64,000 nucleotides of DNA from Martinezella dioscoreae (GTDB lineage: Bacteria > Pseudomonadota > Alphaproteobacteria > Rhizobiales > Rhizobiaceae), in NCBI RefSeq assembly GCF_009176305.1, contig NZ_BLAJ01000004.1:1-64000 (forward strand), read 5' to 3'. Under the pieces are notes generated by a model that saw only the letters and a program-made list of their open reading frames with translations, was not told the origin of the DNA and did not search any database. Of this stretch, positions 47,423 to 56,274 are shown piece after piece. The position numbers and the translations under genes are program-made. The first letter of the stretch is position 1; every line of letters begins with the position of its first letter.

Positions 47423-48412
47423 CTAAAATCCGAAATCCATGTCCATTCGTCCGGAACTTGTGCGTCGCACAACGCCCGGTGAGACGCTGGTGATGCGTTT
47501 GAAGGCGCGAGCGAAGGATGCCTCGGATTCATAGCCCAACCGAGAAGCAACTTCGGCGACTGACATGCCGCTTTGCCCCAACAGGTCGCGGGCAAGCTGC
47601 ATCCGCAAACGGGCGAGATAATGGGCCGCGCCTTCTCCTAACATGGCGTTGAAGCGCTCGGCGAAGATCGAACGCGATTGACCCGCCAAGCCCGCGAGAC
47701 TTTTGAGGGTCCAGTTACGGCCGGGGTCTCGGTGCATGGCCGCCAGCACACGTCCGACATGGGGATCGCGGATGGCGGCGAGCCAGCCGGTGGTCGAGCC
47801 CCCGCTGCAATTGACCCCGCAGCGGATGAGCCGTGCCGCGAGCAAGTCGGCCATGCGCGACAAGACGGTCGCGCTTCCCATCTGTGGCTGTGTCGCCTCC
47901 GCCGACATGGCCGCCAGCAGGGGGCCAACGATCGGGTCATTGCCGGCCACATCGCAGCCCTTGATGATTGGCGGCATCAAGGCGACCAAGGGATTAAGTG
48001 CATGCGCCCCCAAGACCATGGAGCCGCAGAAGAGGGTGCTCGTCGCACCCGTTCCGTCCCGCACCACGTCGCATACGTTGCTTCCCAATCTTGTTATCTG
48101 GCAGCTCTTGCGCGAGTCACCCTCGACATCTGGCGCGCTGGCCAACCGGTGCGCGACGCCTTGCGGCAGCAGAACCAGATCGCCATCGTTCAACTCCTGC
48201 CATCCTTGCGCTTCGGTATGGATCCAGCACGGACCCTGGCTGACAAAGTGAAAACGAAGCAGCTGTTGTTGCGGAAAGGCGATGCTCCATGGATGTCTGA
48301 GTTCGCAGCGTCCATAATTGACGCCACTCAAGCGAAAGTCTTGCAGGACTTCGCTTAGGGCGTCCATTGGGACATTTGACGGCGACAATGGTTGAGACGA
48401 ATGATCAAGCAT
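47423..48412 (-). CDS. AraC-family regulator with cupin domain
   Basis: 329 residues. The N-terminal cupin-like domain (about 30-200) has FVSQGPCWIHTEAQGWQELNDGDLVLLPQGVAH. The C-terminal two helix-turn-helix units have LAGLAGQSRSIFAERFNAMLGEGAAHYL and VAEVASRLGYESEASFARAFKR. It likely senses a small molecule and controls the adjacent MFS gene 57 bp downstream. The start could be 48412 or 48367; neither has a strong ribosome site. Confidence 0.88.
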   Translation of the reverse strand: MLDHSSQPLSPSNVPMDALSEVLQDFRLSGVNYGRCELRHPWSIAFPQQQLLRFHFVSQGPCWIHTEAQGWQELNDGDLVLLPQGVAHRLASAPDVEGDSRKSCQITRLGSNVCDVVRDGTGATSTLFCGSMVLGAHALNPLVALMPPIIKGCDVAGNDPIVGPLLAAMSAEATQPQMGSATVLSRMADLLAARLIRCGVNCSGGSTTGWLAAIRDPHVGRVLAAMHRDPGRNWTLKSLAGLAGQSRSIFAERFNAMLGEGAAHYLARLRMQLARDLLGQSGMSVAEVASRLGYESEASFARAFKRITSVSPGVVRRTSSGRMDMDFGF

Positions 48413-48556
48413 CGAGCCAATTTAGGTCCCAAGCGTCCAGCATTCAAGCGGGTCAGCGATGCAAATGTGATCGCTCCTAGCCAGCAAGGAACGCTGTCTC
48501 AATCATACGAATGCCGTCAAACGCGGGCTCCCAATATCCGGCCCGCCGCCGATGGT

Positions 48557-49178
48557 TCAGCCAAGATCGATTTTCATGGCGAAATCCCAGGTACCGGCGC
48601 CGTTCCTGGCCAGGCTGATCATCATCAAGCCGAGCGCTTCCAGCGTCTGGGCCATGTGCAAGCCACCAACGTCAAACGGACGGAGCCCTAGACTTTCAAG
48701 GAAGGTCGAGACGCGTGCCCTTCGCCTTCGTGTCGTCGGCTGCGATGAACGCGTCGAGGCGTTCACCCTTGGCCAGCACGTGACCGAAGATGGTGTTGAA
48801 CGTCTTCACGACAGGCGCGCGGGCGGGGAGGCGCTTGGCGATCTCCTGCGCGCCAGAACCGCCATGCGGAGTGACGAGACCCGAAAGGTTGGGGGCAAGG
48901 GGGTTGGTGATGTCGATGATCACCCTGCCGTCAAGCGAGTTCCCGTAATCGGCGATCACAGCCGCGGCGCTGGTGTAAGGCACTGCCAGGACGACGATAT
49001 CCCCGGTCGGAGCGGCGCCATAAGTCGCTATCGTCGCTCCGGCTCCGATCTGCTCGGCGAGCGCCCGCGCCTTGGCGGGATCGCGGCTGGCCACCTCGAC
49101 GGTATGCGCGGCCTTGGCGGCAAGGCCGCCGATTGCCGCGGCCATGCCGCCGGATCCAATGATGCTGATAGTGCTCAT
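48557..49178 (-). pseudogene. NAD(P)-binding F420-reductase-like protein, frameshifted
   Basis: A gene of 622 nt, one base more than a multiple of three. The first frame encodes STISIIGSGGMAAAIGGLAAKA through KTFNTIFGHVLAKGERLDAFIAADDTKAKG and then stops early. The normal ending (RVSTFLESLGLRPFDVGGLHMAQTLEALGLMMISLARNGAGTWDFAMKI) is in the next frame. The break falls at a run of three G (plus-strand CCC, 48719-48721); removing one base joins the two. The family is the Rossmann, F420-dependent NADP-reductase-like group. It is either a real mutation or a base error. It is last in the TetR-linked run. Confidence 0.82.
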
Positions 49179-49188
49179 GCATGATTCC

Positions 49189-49788
49189 TCAATCGAACTT
49201 GACCAGATCCTTAAAGATCAGATGACCCCAGTCGTTGCCGCGCGCCTGAACGAGCAGCCCACCTTCCGAAAGGCCGCCAAGGTTGATCGGCGCGAAACCG
49301 AGTTGTTCGGCAAGCGCGGCAACCTCCGCTGTCGCGCCGCCGTCGTCGCTCGCCAGGAACACGACCCTCCTGCCACCATGCACGGCCGGATCTTGGCCGA
49401 GCACGGCGGCAGCCAGATGATTGAAGCCCTTGACCAGTCTTCCACCGGAGAAGGCCTGCGCAACGAATTTGGACGACGGCTGCCCTCCCAGTTTCTCGGG
49501 AGGCACGCCGTAGGCATTGGTCACATCGACGATCGTCTTCCCCTGCCACGTGGACAGCACCTTGGCGACGTCCGGGTGCTGTTCGAAGCGGACAGCTAGA
49601 AAGATAACATCCGCCCTTATAGCTTCCGTCAGGGTCTTGGGAATAATCTCGGGCCCGATCGCGGCTGCATCGGATGCGAAGCTTGCAGGGTCGCGCGTGG
49701 TTGCAACGGACACCTCGATGCCGTTGCGGGAAAACGCTTTGGCCAGAGCTCGGCCGATATTGCCGAAGCCGATAATCGCGTAGCTCAT
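49189..49788 (-). CDS. NAD(P)-binding F420-reductase-like protein
   Basis: A 199-residue intact Rossmann protein. YAIIGFGNIGRALAKAF is the dinucleotide motif, followed by TIVDVTNAYG and VKGFNHLAAAVLGQDPAVHGGRRVVFLASDD, then QLGFAPINLGGLSEGG. It is related to the frameshifted gene 10 bp downstream. Strong AAGGAGAATGTG sets the ATG at 49788. Redox chemistry on an unknown substrate is likely; F420 itself is not a usual rhizobial cofactor, so NAD(P) with another partner is more plausible. Confidence 0.85.
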   Translation of the reverse strand: MSYAIIGFGNIGRALAKAFSRNGIEVSVATTRDPASFASDAAAIGPEIIPKTLTEAIRADVIFLAVRFEQHPDVAKVLSTWQGKTIVDVTNAYGVPPEKLGGQPSSKFVAQAFSGGRLVKGFNHLAAAVLGQDPAVHGGRRVVFLASDDGGATAEVAALAEQLGFAPINLGGLSEGGLLVQARGNDWGHLIFKDLVKFD

Positions 49789-49816
49789 CACATTCTCCTT
49801 CGATTGTTCGGCGCGG

Positions 49817-50584
49817 TCAGAGCTTGTAGCCGCCGCTTGCTTCAATCGTCTGGCCCGTCACCCAATGGCCGTCATCGGAGGCCAGGAACGCGACGACGGC
49901 GGCGATTTCCGAAGGCTCTCCAAAGCGTCCCATCGCGATTTCGGCCTCGACCGCCTTGATGAGTTCGGGGTTTTCTCGAATGGCGGCGTTCACATCCGTT
50001 CGCGTGTAGCCGGGCGCGACAGCGTTCGCGGTAATTCCGCGCGGTCCCAGTTCCGCCGCCAGCGCATGGGTCAGGTTGTTGATGGCCGCCTTGGCCATCG
50101 AGTAGACAGGCGCGGCCGTCACGGGCTTCGTGGCGGCGGCGGAAGAGATGTTGATGATGCATCCGCCGTCGGCGAGACGCTTCAGGGCCGCCTGAATGAT
50201 AAAGAAGGGCGCTCGGGCATAGACCGCGATCAGGGTGTCCCAACTGTCCGGCGTCGCGTCCTTGAAGCCAACCCAGCCGGAGTTGCCGGCGTTGTTGACC
50301 AGAATGTCGAGGGCTTTGCTTCCGTTTCGCTTGGTGAACTCGTTGTCGAGTCTCTCGAATAAGATCGGGACGGTCGCCGGGTCAACGAGGTCCGCGTGGA
50401 TCGCAAACGCGGTGCCTCCAGCATTCTCGATGGCCGCCACCACCTCGTCGGCGCCAGATTTGGAGGTGTTGTAGGTTAGCGCGACCGTCGCGCCATCCTT
50501 TGCGAGGCGCTCGGCGATGGCACGACCAATGCCGCGCGACGCCCCGGTTACGAGAGCGGCTTTTCCTTTGAGAGGATGTGCCAT
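49817..50584 (-). CDS. Short-chain dehydrogenase/reductase
   Basis: A 255-residue classical SDR with the cofactor motif TGASRGIGRAIA, NNAG, catalytic Ser in NISSAAA, and Y-x-x-x-K in VYSMAKAA. It ends GGYKL. The Thr-rich TYNTSKSG after the second strand suits NADPH. GGAAGGAAATG precedes the ATG at 50584. It belongs to the run below the TetR operators. Confidence 0.9.
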   Translation of the reverse strand: MAHPLKGKAALVTGASRGIGRAIAERLAKDGATVALTYNTSKSGADEVVAAIENAGGTAFAIHADLVDPATVPILFERLDNEFTKRNGSKALDILVNNAGNSGWVGFKDATPDSWDTLIAVYARAPFFIIQAALKRLADGGCIINISSAAATKPVTAAPVYSMAKAAINNLTHALAAELGPRGITANAVAPGYTRTDVNAAIRENPELIKAVEAEIAMGRFGEPSEIAAVVAFLASDDGHWVTGQTIEASGGYKL

Positions 50585-50644
50585 TTCATTTCCTTCCGTG
50601 GATGTATGCATAATTGGGTGACTGACCCGGCAGTGTGTGGCACG

Positions 50645-51379
50645 TCAGAGTTGGGCGAGGCCGCCGTCGACGGCGACTTCGCTGGCGGTCATGAAGCTGC
50701 TGTCGTCGGATGCGAGGAAGGCGGCCACCGCTCCGATCTCCGCCGGATCGGCCATGCGCTGGAGCGGTGTCATCGCGGCGAAGGCCTTCTGGCCCTCCTC
50801 GCCGAGCGCTTCCTTCGCGAGTTCGGTCGCCGTCGCCCCGGGCGACAGCACGTTCACCCGGATGCCCGTGCCCTTCAGGTCCTCGGCCCAGGTCCGCGCG
50901 AGATTGCGCACTGCCGCCTTGCTCGCGCTATAGGCGCTGAATGCCGGAGCGCCCGTGGTGCCGGCGCTCGATCCGGTCAGGATGATCGAACCGCCCCGGC
51001 CCATCAGCGGCAGCGCCTTCTGGACCGTGAAAATCGTGCCTTTCACATTAGTGTCGAAAGTCTCGTCAATATGCTCTGCGGTGATCTTGCCGAGCGGAAG
51101 CGAGCTGCCCGCCCCGGCATTGGCGAAGACGATGTCAAGGGTTCCGCGCTCCGCCTTTACCGCCGCATAGAGCCGATCCAGATCGGCTTCATCGGAAACC
51201 GAGCCCGTCACCGCGCGGGCATTCGGCCCGAGATCGACCACGGCGGCATCGAGCGCTTCCTGCCGGCGGCCGAAAATGAACACGAAGGCGCCTTCCTCGA
51301 TGAACCGCTTCGCCGCGGCGCGACCGATGCCGGTGGCGCCACCCGTAATGACTGCAATCTTACCCTCAAGCTTTCCCAT
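50645..51379 (-). CDS. Short-chain dehydrogenase/reductase
   Basis: A 244-residue classical SDR: TGGATGIGRAAA, ANAG, Ser in LTGSSAGTTG, and YSASKAA. FGRRQEAL after the second strand suits NADP. AAGGAGACGTC precedes the ATG at 51379. It is the first gene of the minus-strand run and directly faces the TetR gene across the operator array. Confidence 0.9.
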   Translation of the reverse strand: MGKLEGKIAVITGGATGIGRAAAKRFIEEGAFVFIFGRRQEALDAAVVDLGPNARAVTGSVSDEADLDRLYAAVKAERGTLDIVFANAGAGSSLPLGKITAEHIDETFDTNVKGTIFTVQKALPLMGRGGSIILTGSSAGTTGAPAFSAYSASKAAVRNLARTWAEDLKGTGIRVNVLSPGATATELAKEALGEEGQKAFAAMTPLQRMADPAEIGAVAAFLASDDSSFMTASEVAVDGGLAQL

Positions 51380-51442
51380 GACGTCTCCTTACGCCCTGTC
51401 GACAGCGCCTGTTGTCATTTGCGCCGACGGACGCTATCTAAT

Positions 51443-51455
51443 GGATCACTGATCC
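51443..51455. promoter_or_regulatory. Operator-like 13-bp palindrome 1
   Basis: GGATCACTGATCC, an inverted repeat (GGATC/GATCC), first of three copies in the gap between the TetR gene and the divergent SDR operon. Confidence 0.75.
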
Positions 51456-51466
51456 GATTCATAACC

Positions 51467-51479
51467 GGATCACCGATCC
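51467..51479. promoter_or_regulatory. Operator-like 13-bp palindrome 2
   Basis: GGATCACCGATCC, one base different from copies 1 and 3. Its centre is 24 bp from copy 1 and 21 bp from copy 3, so neighbouring sites are about two helical turns apart. Confidence 0.75.
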
Positions 51480-51487
51480 ACATATAT

Positions 51488-51500
51488 GGATCACTGATCC
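51488..51500. promoter_or_regulatory. Operator-like 13-bp palindrome 3
   Basis: GGATCACTGATCC, identical to copy 1, ending 17 bp before the TetR ATG. Confidence 0.75.
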
Positions 51501-51517
51501 ATTTAGCAAGGTAGTCC

Positions 51518-52096
51518 ATGCGAGCCGACGCGGAAAAAAATCGCAGCCAAATTCTCACCGTCGCGCGTGACGTTGTCGCCGAGCATGGTGTGGACGCGTC
51601 GATGCGTGACATTGCCCGCCGGGCCGGCGTCGGCTTGGCCACGCTGCTCCGTCATTTCCCGACGCGGGAAGCGTTGTTCGAAGCGCTGCTGTGTACCCAT
51701 CTGGACGCACTGACCCGGAGGGCAGCCGAACTCGAACTGTCGACTTCGGCCGACGAAGCACTTCTCTCCTGGTTTCGAGAATTGGTGGAATTCACCCAAA
51801 GCTCTAGGGGCGTTGTCGCCATGATGGCGGCCGCTCACACGAACCCCGACTCCGCCCTTTATGCCTCGTGCGCGGCCGTGCACGCGGCGGGCGCGCGACT
51901 ACTGCTGCGTGCCCAGGCCGAGGGAACGGCGCGCCCCGATATGAATGGGGACGACCTGTTTGCCTTGATAACGGCTCTCGGCTGGGCGGTCGATCAACCC
52001 TCATTCGCGCCACGGGCGGATCATCTCGTTCACCTCGTGGCGAGCGCCATCCTGACACATTGGCCTCGCGATGATGTGAAGAAGGCAGCGGGTTGA
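51518..52096 (+). CDS. TetR-family repressor
   Basis: A 192-residue regulator. The N-terminal helix-turn-helix (about 8-52) has ILTVARDVVAEHGVDASMRDIARRAGVGLATLLRHFPTREALFEAL. The C-terminal helical ligand domain is of the SbtR-like type, with LITALGWAV. Three palindromes in the short gap to the divergent SDR operon are its likely sites, so it would repress both itself and the oxidoreductases until an inducer binds. Confidence 0.9.
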   Translation: MRADAEKNRSQILTVARDVVAEHGVDASMRDIARRAGVGLATLLRHFPTREALFEALLCTHLDALTRRAAELELSTSADEALLSWFRELVEFTQSSRGVVAMMAAAHTNPDSALYASCAAVHAAGARLLLRAQAEGTARPDMNGDDLFALITALGWAVDQPSFAPRADHLVHLVASAILTHWPRDDVKKAAG

Positions 52097-52422
52097 ATAA
52101 GGTCCGGGCACTTTTCCTCAAATTGCCCATGCAACGAAGCGGACTGGATCGCCGCCTGGCACAAAGCCACGCCTTTGAGTAGCGGAAACCTGACGCGGCC
52201 GCGCGAACGCCATGAAATGCGGCCGCCAACCCACATGATTTCTTGTGATCGGAAGGGGAGTGGACGTCTGCACCGCTCCATGCGGCGGACGCCAGATAAT
52301 GCTGGCGGGAAGGATTGCTTTCGCCTCACGCTAGAAAAACTGCCTTTGGATCTTCGGGTTTCGACACGATCATTTCCGCGACGGGACTGGTGCCCGGTAA
52401 CGCCAATTTTCGGAGCGAGCAA
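52097..52422. other. Intergenic region before the first ABC binding protein
   Basis: 326 bp with no convincing gene. It must contain the promoter of the binding-protein gene; I could not pick out a clear -35/-10 pair or a known operator. Confidence 0.45.
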
Positions 52423-54024
52423 ATGTCGATCAATCGCCGTCACTTCAACCAATTGCTGCTCCTTGGCGGCGCGGGTCTTGCCTGGGGAGGCTCTCCGTCA
52501 TGGGCAAGCGCCGCGGAAACGCCGGTGAGCGGCGGAACCCTGAACTGGGCCTACTATCCCGATCCGACGGCGCTGATCGCGATCAACACGTCCTCCGGTA
52601 CGGGCCAGGCGATCGGACCGAAGATCAACGAGGGACTGCTCGATTTCGATTACGATCTCAACCCGAAGCCGCTTCTGGCGACGTCATGGTCGGCAAGCGA
52701 CGATGGTCTGCGCTACACCTTCGCGCTTCGCAAGGGCGTCAAATGGCACGATGGCAAGGACTTCACCTCCGAGGATGTAAAGTTCACCATCCTTCGCCTC
52801 AAGGAGGCGCATCCACGCGGGCGCATTACGTTCCAGAACGTGACATCCGTCGAAACGCCCGATCCGCTCACAGCCGTCATCGTTCTGTCCAAACCGGCTC
52901 CCTATCTGATCTCCGCGCTCGGCAGTTCGGAATCACCGATCGTGCCGAAGCATGTCTACGAGACCTTCAAGCCGAGCGAGCAGCCGACCCTCGCGCAGAC
53001 GATCGGCACAGGTCCCTTCATCCTGAAGGAATGGGTGCCTGGCAGCCATCTGATCTTCGACCGTAACCCGAATTATTGGGACGCGCCGAAACCCTATCTC
53101 GACCGCGTCGTCCTGCGCGTCATCCTCGATCCAGCGGCAAGGGCCGCGGCTTTGGAGACGGGAGAGATCGATATTGGCGCGAATCCCGTGCCGTTATCCG
53201 ACATCGAGCGGCTGAAGGCCAATACCAACCTCGTTGTCGACACCACGACCTACGCCTATTCCGGGCCACAGCAGCAGCTGTTCTTCAATTATGAGAACGA
53301 GATTCTCAAGAAGAAGGATGTGCGATTGGCGATCGCGCATGCCATCGATCTGCAGAAGCTCGTGGACATCGCCCTCTTCGGTTATGCGCAGGTCTCACCG
53401 AGCCCGATCAGCACAGCCTTGCCGAAATGGTACGATCCCAGCATCAAGGCCCGCGTGCCCGATCCCAAGCTCGCCAACAGGCTGCTCGACGATGCCGGCT
53501 ATCCGCGCGGTGCCAATGGCACGCGCTTCAAGCTGCGGCTCGCCTATAATTCATTCCTGCAGCCCTCCTATGCCGACTTCATCAAGCAGTCGCTTGCCGC
53601 GGTCGGCATCGATGCCGAGATCCTCAAGCTCGATCTCGCCACCTTCCTGAAGACGGTCTATACGGATCGTGCATGGGATCTGGTGATCGAATCCTTGTCC
53701 AACACCTTCGATCCGACGCTTGGCGTACAGCGCGCCTACTGGTCGAAGAATTTCAAGATCGGCCTGGTCTTCTCCAATGCCAGCCACTATTCAAACCCGG
53801 AGGTCGACGCGGTTCTTGAAGCGGCCGCCATCGAGCCGGACGAGGCCAAGCGCCGGCAGCTCTGGTACAAGTTCCAGCATATCATCCACGACGACGTGGT
53901 TTCCGTCGATCTGGTGGCGGCAGGCGCGCAGATCGTTGCCAACAAGCGCGTGAAGAATTTCGCGCCCGGGGCACAGGGCATCAACAACAGTTTCGGCCAG
54001 ATATGGCTGAGCCCGAATGCCTGA
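52423..54024 (+). CDS. Dipeptide-type ABC transporter substrate-binding protein, Tat-exported
   Basis: A 533-residue SBP_bac_5-type protein. The signal carries a twin-arginine (SINRRHFNQLLLLGGAGLAWG), so it is folded before export. The mature part has GGTLNWAYYPDPTALI, LLATSWSASDDGLRYTFALRKGVKWHDG and EFVPGSH-like WVPGSHLIFDRNPNYWD. GGAGCGAG sets the ATG at 52423. It is the same size and clearly related to the protein at 57477-59081. It converges with the flavoprotein gene. Substrate is probably an organosulfur compound or peptide, by context. Confidence 0.87.
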   Translation: MSINRRHFNQLLLLGGAGLAWGGSPSWASAAETPVSGGTLNWAYYPDPTALIAINTSSGTGQAIGPKINEGLLDFDYDLNPKPLLATSWSASDDGLRYTFALRKGVKWHDGKDFTSEDVKFTILRLKEAHPRGRITFQNVTSVETPDPLTAVIVLSKPAPYLISALGSSESPIVPKHVYETFKPSEQPTLAQTIGTGPFILKEWVPGSHLIFDRNPNYWDAPKPYLDRVVLRVILDPAARAAALETGEIDIGANPVPLSDIERLKANTNLVVDTTTYAYSGPQQQLFFNYENEILKKKDVRLAIAHAIDLQKLVDIALFGYAQVSPSPISTALPKWYDPSIKARVPDPKLANRLLDDAGYPRGANGTRFKLRLAYNSFLQPSYADFIKQSLAAVGIDAEILKLDLATFLKTVYTDRAWDLVIESLSNTFDPTLGVQRAYWSKNFKIGLVFSNASHYSNPEVDAVLEAAAIEPDEAKRRQLWYKFQHIIHDDVVSVDLVAAGAQIVANKRVKNFAPGAQGINNSFGQIWLSPNA

Positions 54025-54060
54025 ACAGGTAGGCAGGGCCGATTGTGAACGGGAGCTGGC

Positions 54061-55209
54061 TTATCCAGGCCGGTTCAATGCGTTCCTGGCCGCGATCGCG
54101 CGGATCATATGGCTTTGCGGTGCGTGCGCCCGGGCGGTGATCGCATCGCGATGATGGCGTTCAAGCTGGAAGTCGCGATTGAGGCCGGGATTGCCGGCGA
54201 GCTCCAGCGCAAGACTGGTGACCGCGACGGCGTTGTCGATGACGACATGGCGAACATGCATGCCGTCCATTCCCACCGGCCGGCCGGCATCGACATCTTC
54301 CCCAAGCGAGCGCAGCAGCCGGGCGTTCGTCGCAAGCCGCACCTCGATTTCACCGAGGCCGTCCAGGACGCGCGGCACCGTCGCGATTGGTGCGCCAAGA
54401 CTGGCAGGGCTATGCGTGCTAGCAAAGCCAAGAACGCGGTCCCGCGCTGCTCTGGCAACGCCATGATAAACCGCACCGATCAAGCCGAAGAAGAAGGCGG
54501 CGGCATGCTCGTCGCGGCGGATCGGTTCGCTGGCCGGTTGCGCCTCGATGAGATCATCGAGCGGTACCGATACATCTTCGAGAATGATGTCATCGCTCGC
54601 CGTGGCGTGCATGCCGGCCGCATTCCAGCTCTTCTCGATCCGCAAGCCGGCGGCATCGGTCGGCACCAGAAACGAAGCAAGGCGCGGTTCCTCCTCGTCG
54701 GTAACGGCCAGAAGCGACACCCATTTCAGCACGGGCATGCCGGTCACATAGCTCTTATGGCCGGAAATGCGCCATCGATCGCCGTCACGGCGCGCGATCG
54801 TCTCGGGCAGGGCACCATGGGCGGGCGAACCGATGCGCGGCTCGGCTTGCGCATTGTTGATCAGCGCCACGCCCTGCCTGTTTGCCGACAGGACGCGCTC
54901 CGCGAGATGGCGGGGCCATTTGCCAAGGCGGCGGATAGTAAAATGCGAGGTGTAGTGCATGGCGAGCACCAGCGCGGTCGAGGGTTCACCACGGGCGATC
55001 TCGCTGATGATGGCCTGCGCCGATGTCAGGCCCTCGCCGTGGCCGCCATGATCCCGGTCGCTGACGAGGCCGAGCAGGCCGGCATCGAAAAGCCGGTCGA
55101 AATTCTCGAAAGGGAAGGCGCCCGTTGCGTCGTGATGCGCGGCCCTCCTGGAAAAGTCCTCGGCAAGGTTTTTCGCCTTGCCGATCAGATCATCAATGGT
55201 CTCTGTCAT
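54061..55209 (-). CDS. Acyl-CoA-dehydrogenase-like flavin monooxygenase (DszC/SfnB type)
   Basis: A 382-residue flavoprotein of the acyl-CoA dehydrogenase fold. It has the N-terminal helical domain, the mid beta-domain RWRISGHKSYVTGMPVLKWV, and a C-terminal helical domain with QLERHHRDAITARAHAPQ. The RHHRD-like ending and the lack of a catalytic Glu in the usual place fit the DszC/SfnB-type group acting on organosulfur compounds rather than true acyl-CoA dehydrogenases. The start at 55209 (MTETIDDLIG) has a weak ribosome site. It follows the desulfinase-like gene by 16 bp. Confidence 0.8.
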   Translation of the reverse strand: MTETIDDLIGKAKNLAEDFSRRAAHHDATGAFPFENFDRLFDAGLLGLVSDRDHGGHGEGLTSAQAIISEIARGEPSTALVLAMHYTSHFTIRRLGKWPRHLAERVLSANRQGVALINNAQAEPRIGSPAHGALPETIARRDGDRWRISGHKSYVTGMPVLKWVSLLAVTDEEEPRLASFLVPTDAAGLRIEKSWNAAGMHATASDDIILEDVSVPLDDLIEAQPASEPIRRDEHAAAFFFGLIGAVYHGVARAARDRVLGFASTHSPASLGAPIATVPRVLDGLGEIEVRLATNARLLRSLGEDVDAGRPVGMDGMHVRHVVIDNAVAVTSLALELAGNPGLNRDFQLERHHRDAITARAHAPQSHMIRAIAARNALNRPG

Positions 55210-55225
55210 TTCGTTACAACGTGGT

Positions 55226-56263
55226 TCAGGCGACGGCGCGTGTGGCGAAACCCTCGAGGTGACGGCGGTCCACCCATTCGCCAATATCGAAATCGCCGGC
55301 CAGGAAGCCGAAGTCGCGCAGGAAATTCTTGTAGTGTTCGACTGCGCTGACGAGTTCCGGTTCCAATCCCAGGCCGAGATGGCGATGGATCTCCGGCCCA
55401 TTGGCGGCAAGAACCTGCTCCTCCGTCGCTCCGGACTCACGCGCCACGAAGCGGCGGGTTTCTTCCGGATGGGCTTCCGCCCAGGCGCCTGCCTTGAAAA
55501 TCGCGTCGATCAATCTGCGCACGAGATCGGGACGCTCGTCGGCCAATCGATCATCGACGGTCAGCACGCGCGGCGAGCCGGAATTGATGCGGATTTTCGG
55601 ATCGGGATGAAAACCGAACTCGGCGACCTGCACCGCGCCGATGAGATTGGCGACATTGATACCGGCGGTTCCCTTGACGTAGATCGCGTCCACATCGCCG
55701 CGCAGGAGAGCGGCAATCTCCTCGCCATAGGCCTGTCGGCGCTTAAGACCGAAGAGGGAGGGGCCTTCCTGGCTGGCGAGCACGGAATCGGTTAGCGCGA
55801 TCTCGACGATCTCAACATCGTTGATGGATAAGCCTTCGAGCGACAGGGCCGAGATCAATCCCTTGAGCGCCGTGGCACGCATGAAATCGACGATCCCTTC
55901 GGGGCGGCGGGCGATGCCGAAGCGTCGGCCCTCGAGATCCCTGGTCGTCTTGATGCCGGTTCCCGGCAGTGTGATGATCGCCTGAAACTCATCCGTCCAG
56001 GTAATGCCGACAAGGCGCGTGCGCCGGCCTTCGGAGCGCGCACGAATGGGCGGCACGTTGCCGCCATGGCGGAAGGACCAATCGAGCGTATGGTTGAAAT
56101 GGCTCTGCCGGATGTTGCGATCCGGAGAGTCGATAATGGATTTCAGCGTGACGCCTTCGCCGCGAAAACCGTCTTCGAGATAGCCGAGCTGCGCTGCAAG
56201 GCCCACAGGGGTCGGAACGGGGCAGCGCGTGTACCAGATTTCGGAAATGGCATTGCTGGTCAT
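55226..56263 (-). CDS. DszB-like sulfinate desulfinase
   Basis: A 345-residue protein with the fold of ABC substrate-binding proteins but no signal peptide, so it is probably cytosolic. It resembles DszB, the 2-(2-hydroxyphenyl)benzenesulfinate desulfinase. YTRCPVPTP (Cys14) matches the DszB active-site segment around Cys27, with Thr12 for Ser25. HFNHTLDWSFRHGGNVPP (His55, Arg65) keeps the His60/Arg70 spacing of 10. RTRLVGIT and DLEGRRFGIA also match. AAAGGAACG sets the ATG. It would release sulfite from a sulfinate made by its two flavin neighbours. It could be mis-called as a nitrate/sulfonate binding protein. Confidence 0.8.
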   Translation of the reverse strand: MTSNAISEIWYTRCPVPTPVGLAAQLGYLEDGFRGEGVTLKSIIDSPDRNIRQSHFNHTLDWSFRHGGNVPPIRARSEGRRTRLVGITWTDEFQAIITLPGTGIKTTRDLEGRRFGIARRPEGIVDFMRATALKGLISALSLEGLSINDVEIVEIALTDSVLASQEGPSLFGLKRRQAYGEEIAALLRGDVDAIYVKGTAGINVANLIGAVQVAEFGFHPDPKIRINSGSPRVLTVDDRLADERPDLVRRLIDAIFKAGAWAEAHPEETRRFVARESGATEEQVLAANGPEIHRHLGLGLEPELVSAVEHYKNFLRDFGFLAGDFDIGEWVDRRHLEGFATRAVA

Positions 56264-56274
56264 GATCGTTCCTT

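Noticed and set aside
54109..55350. A 413-residue plus-strand open frame
   Set aside because: It is antisense to the DszC/SfnB-like gene and part of the DszB-like gene, with no protein features of its own.
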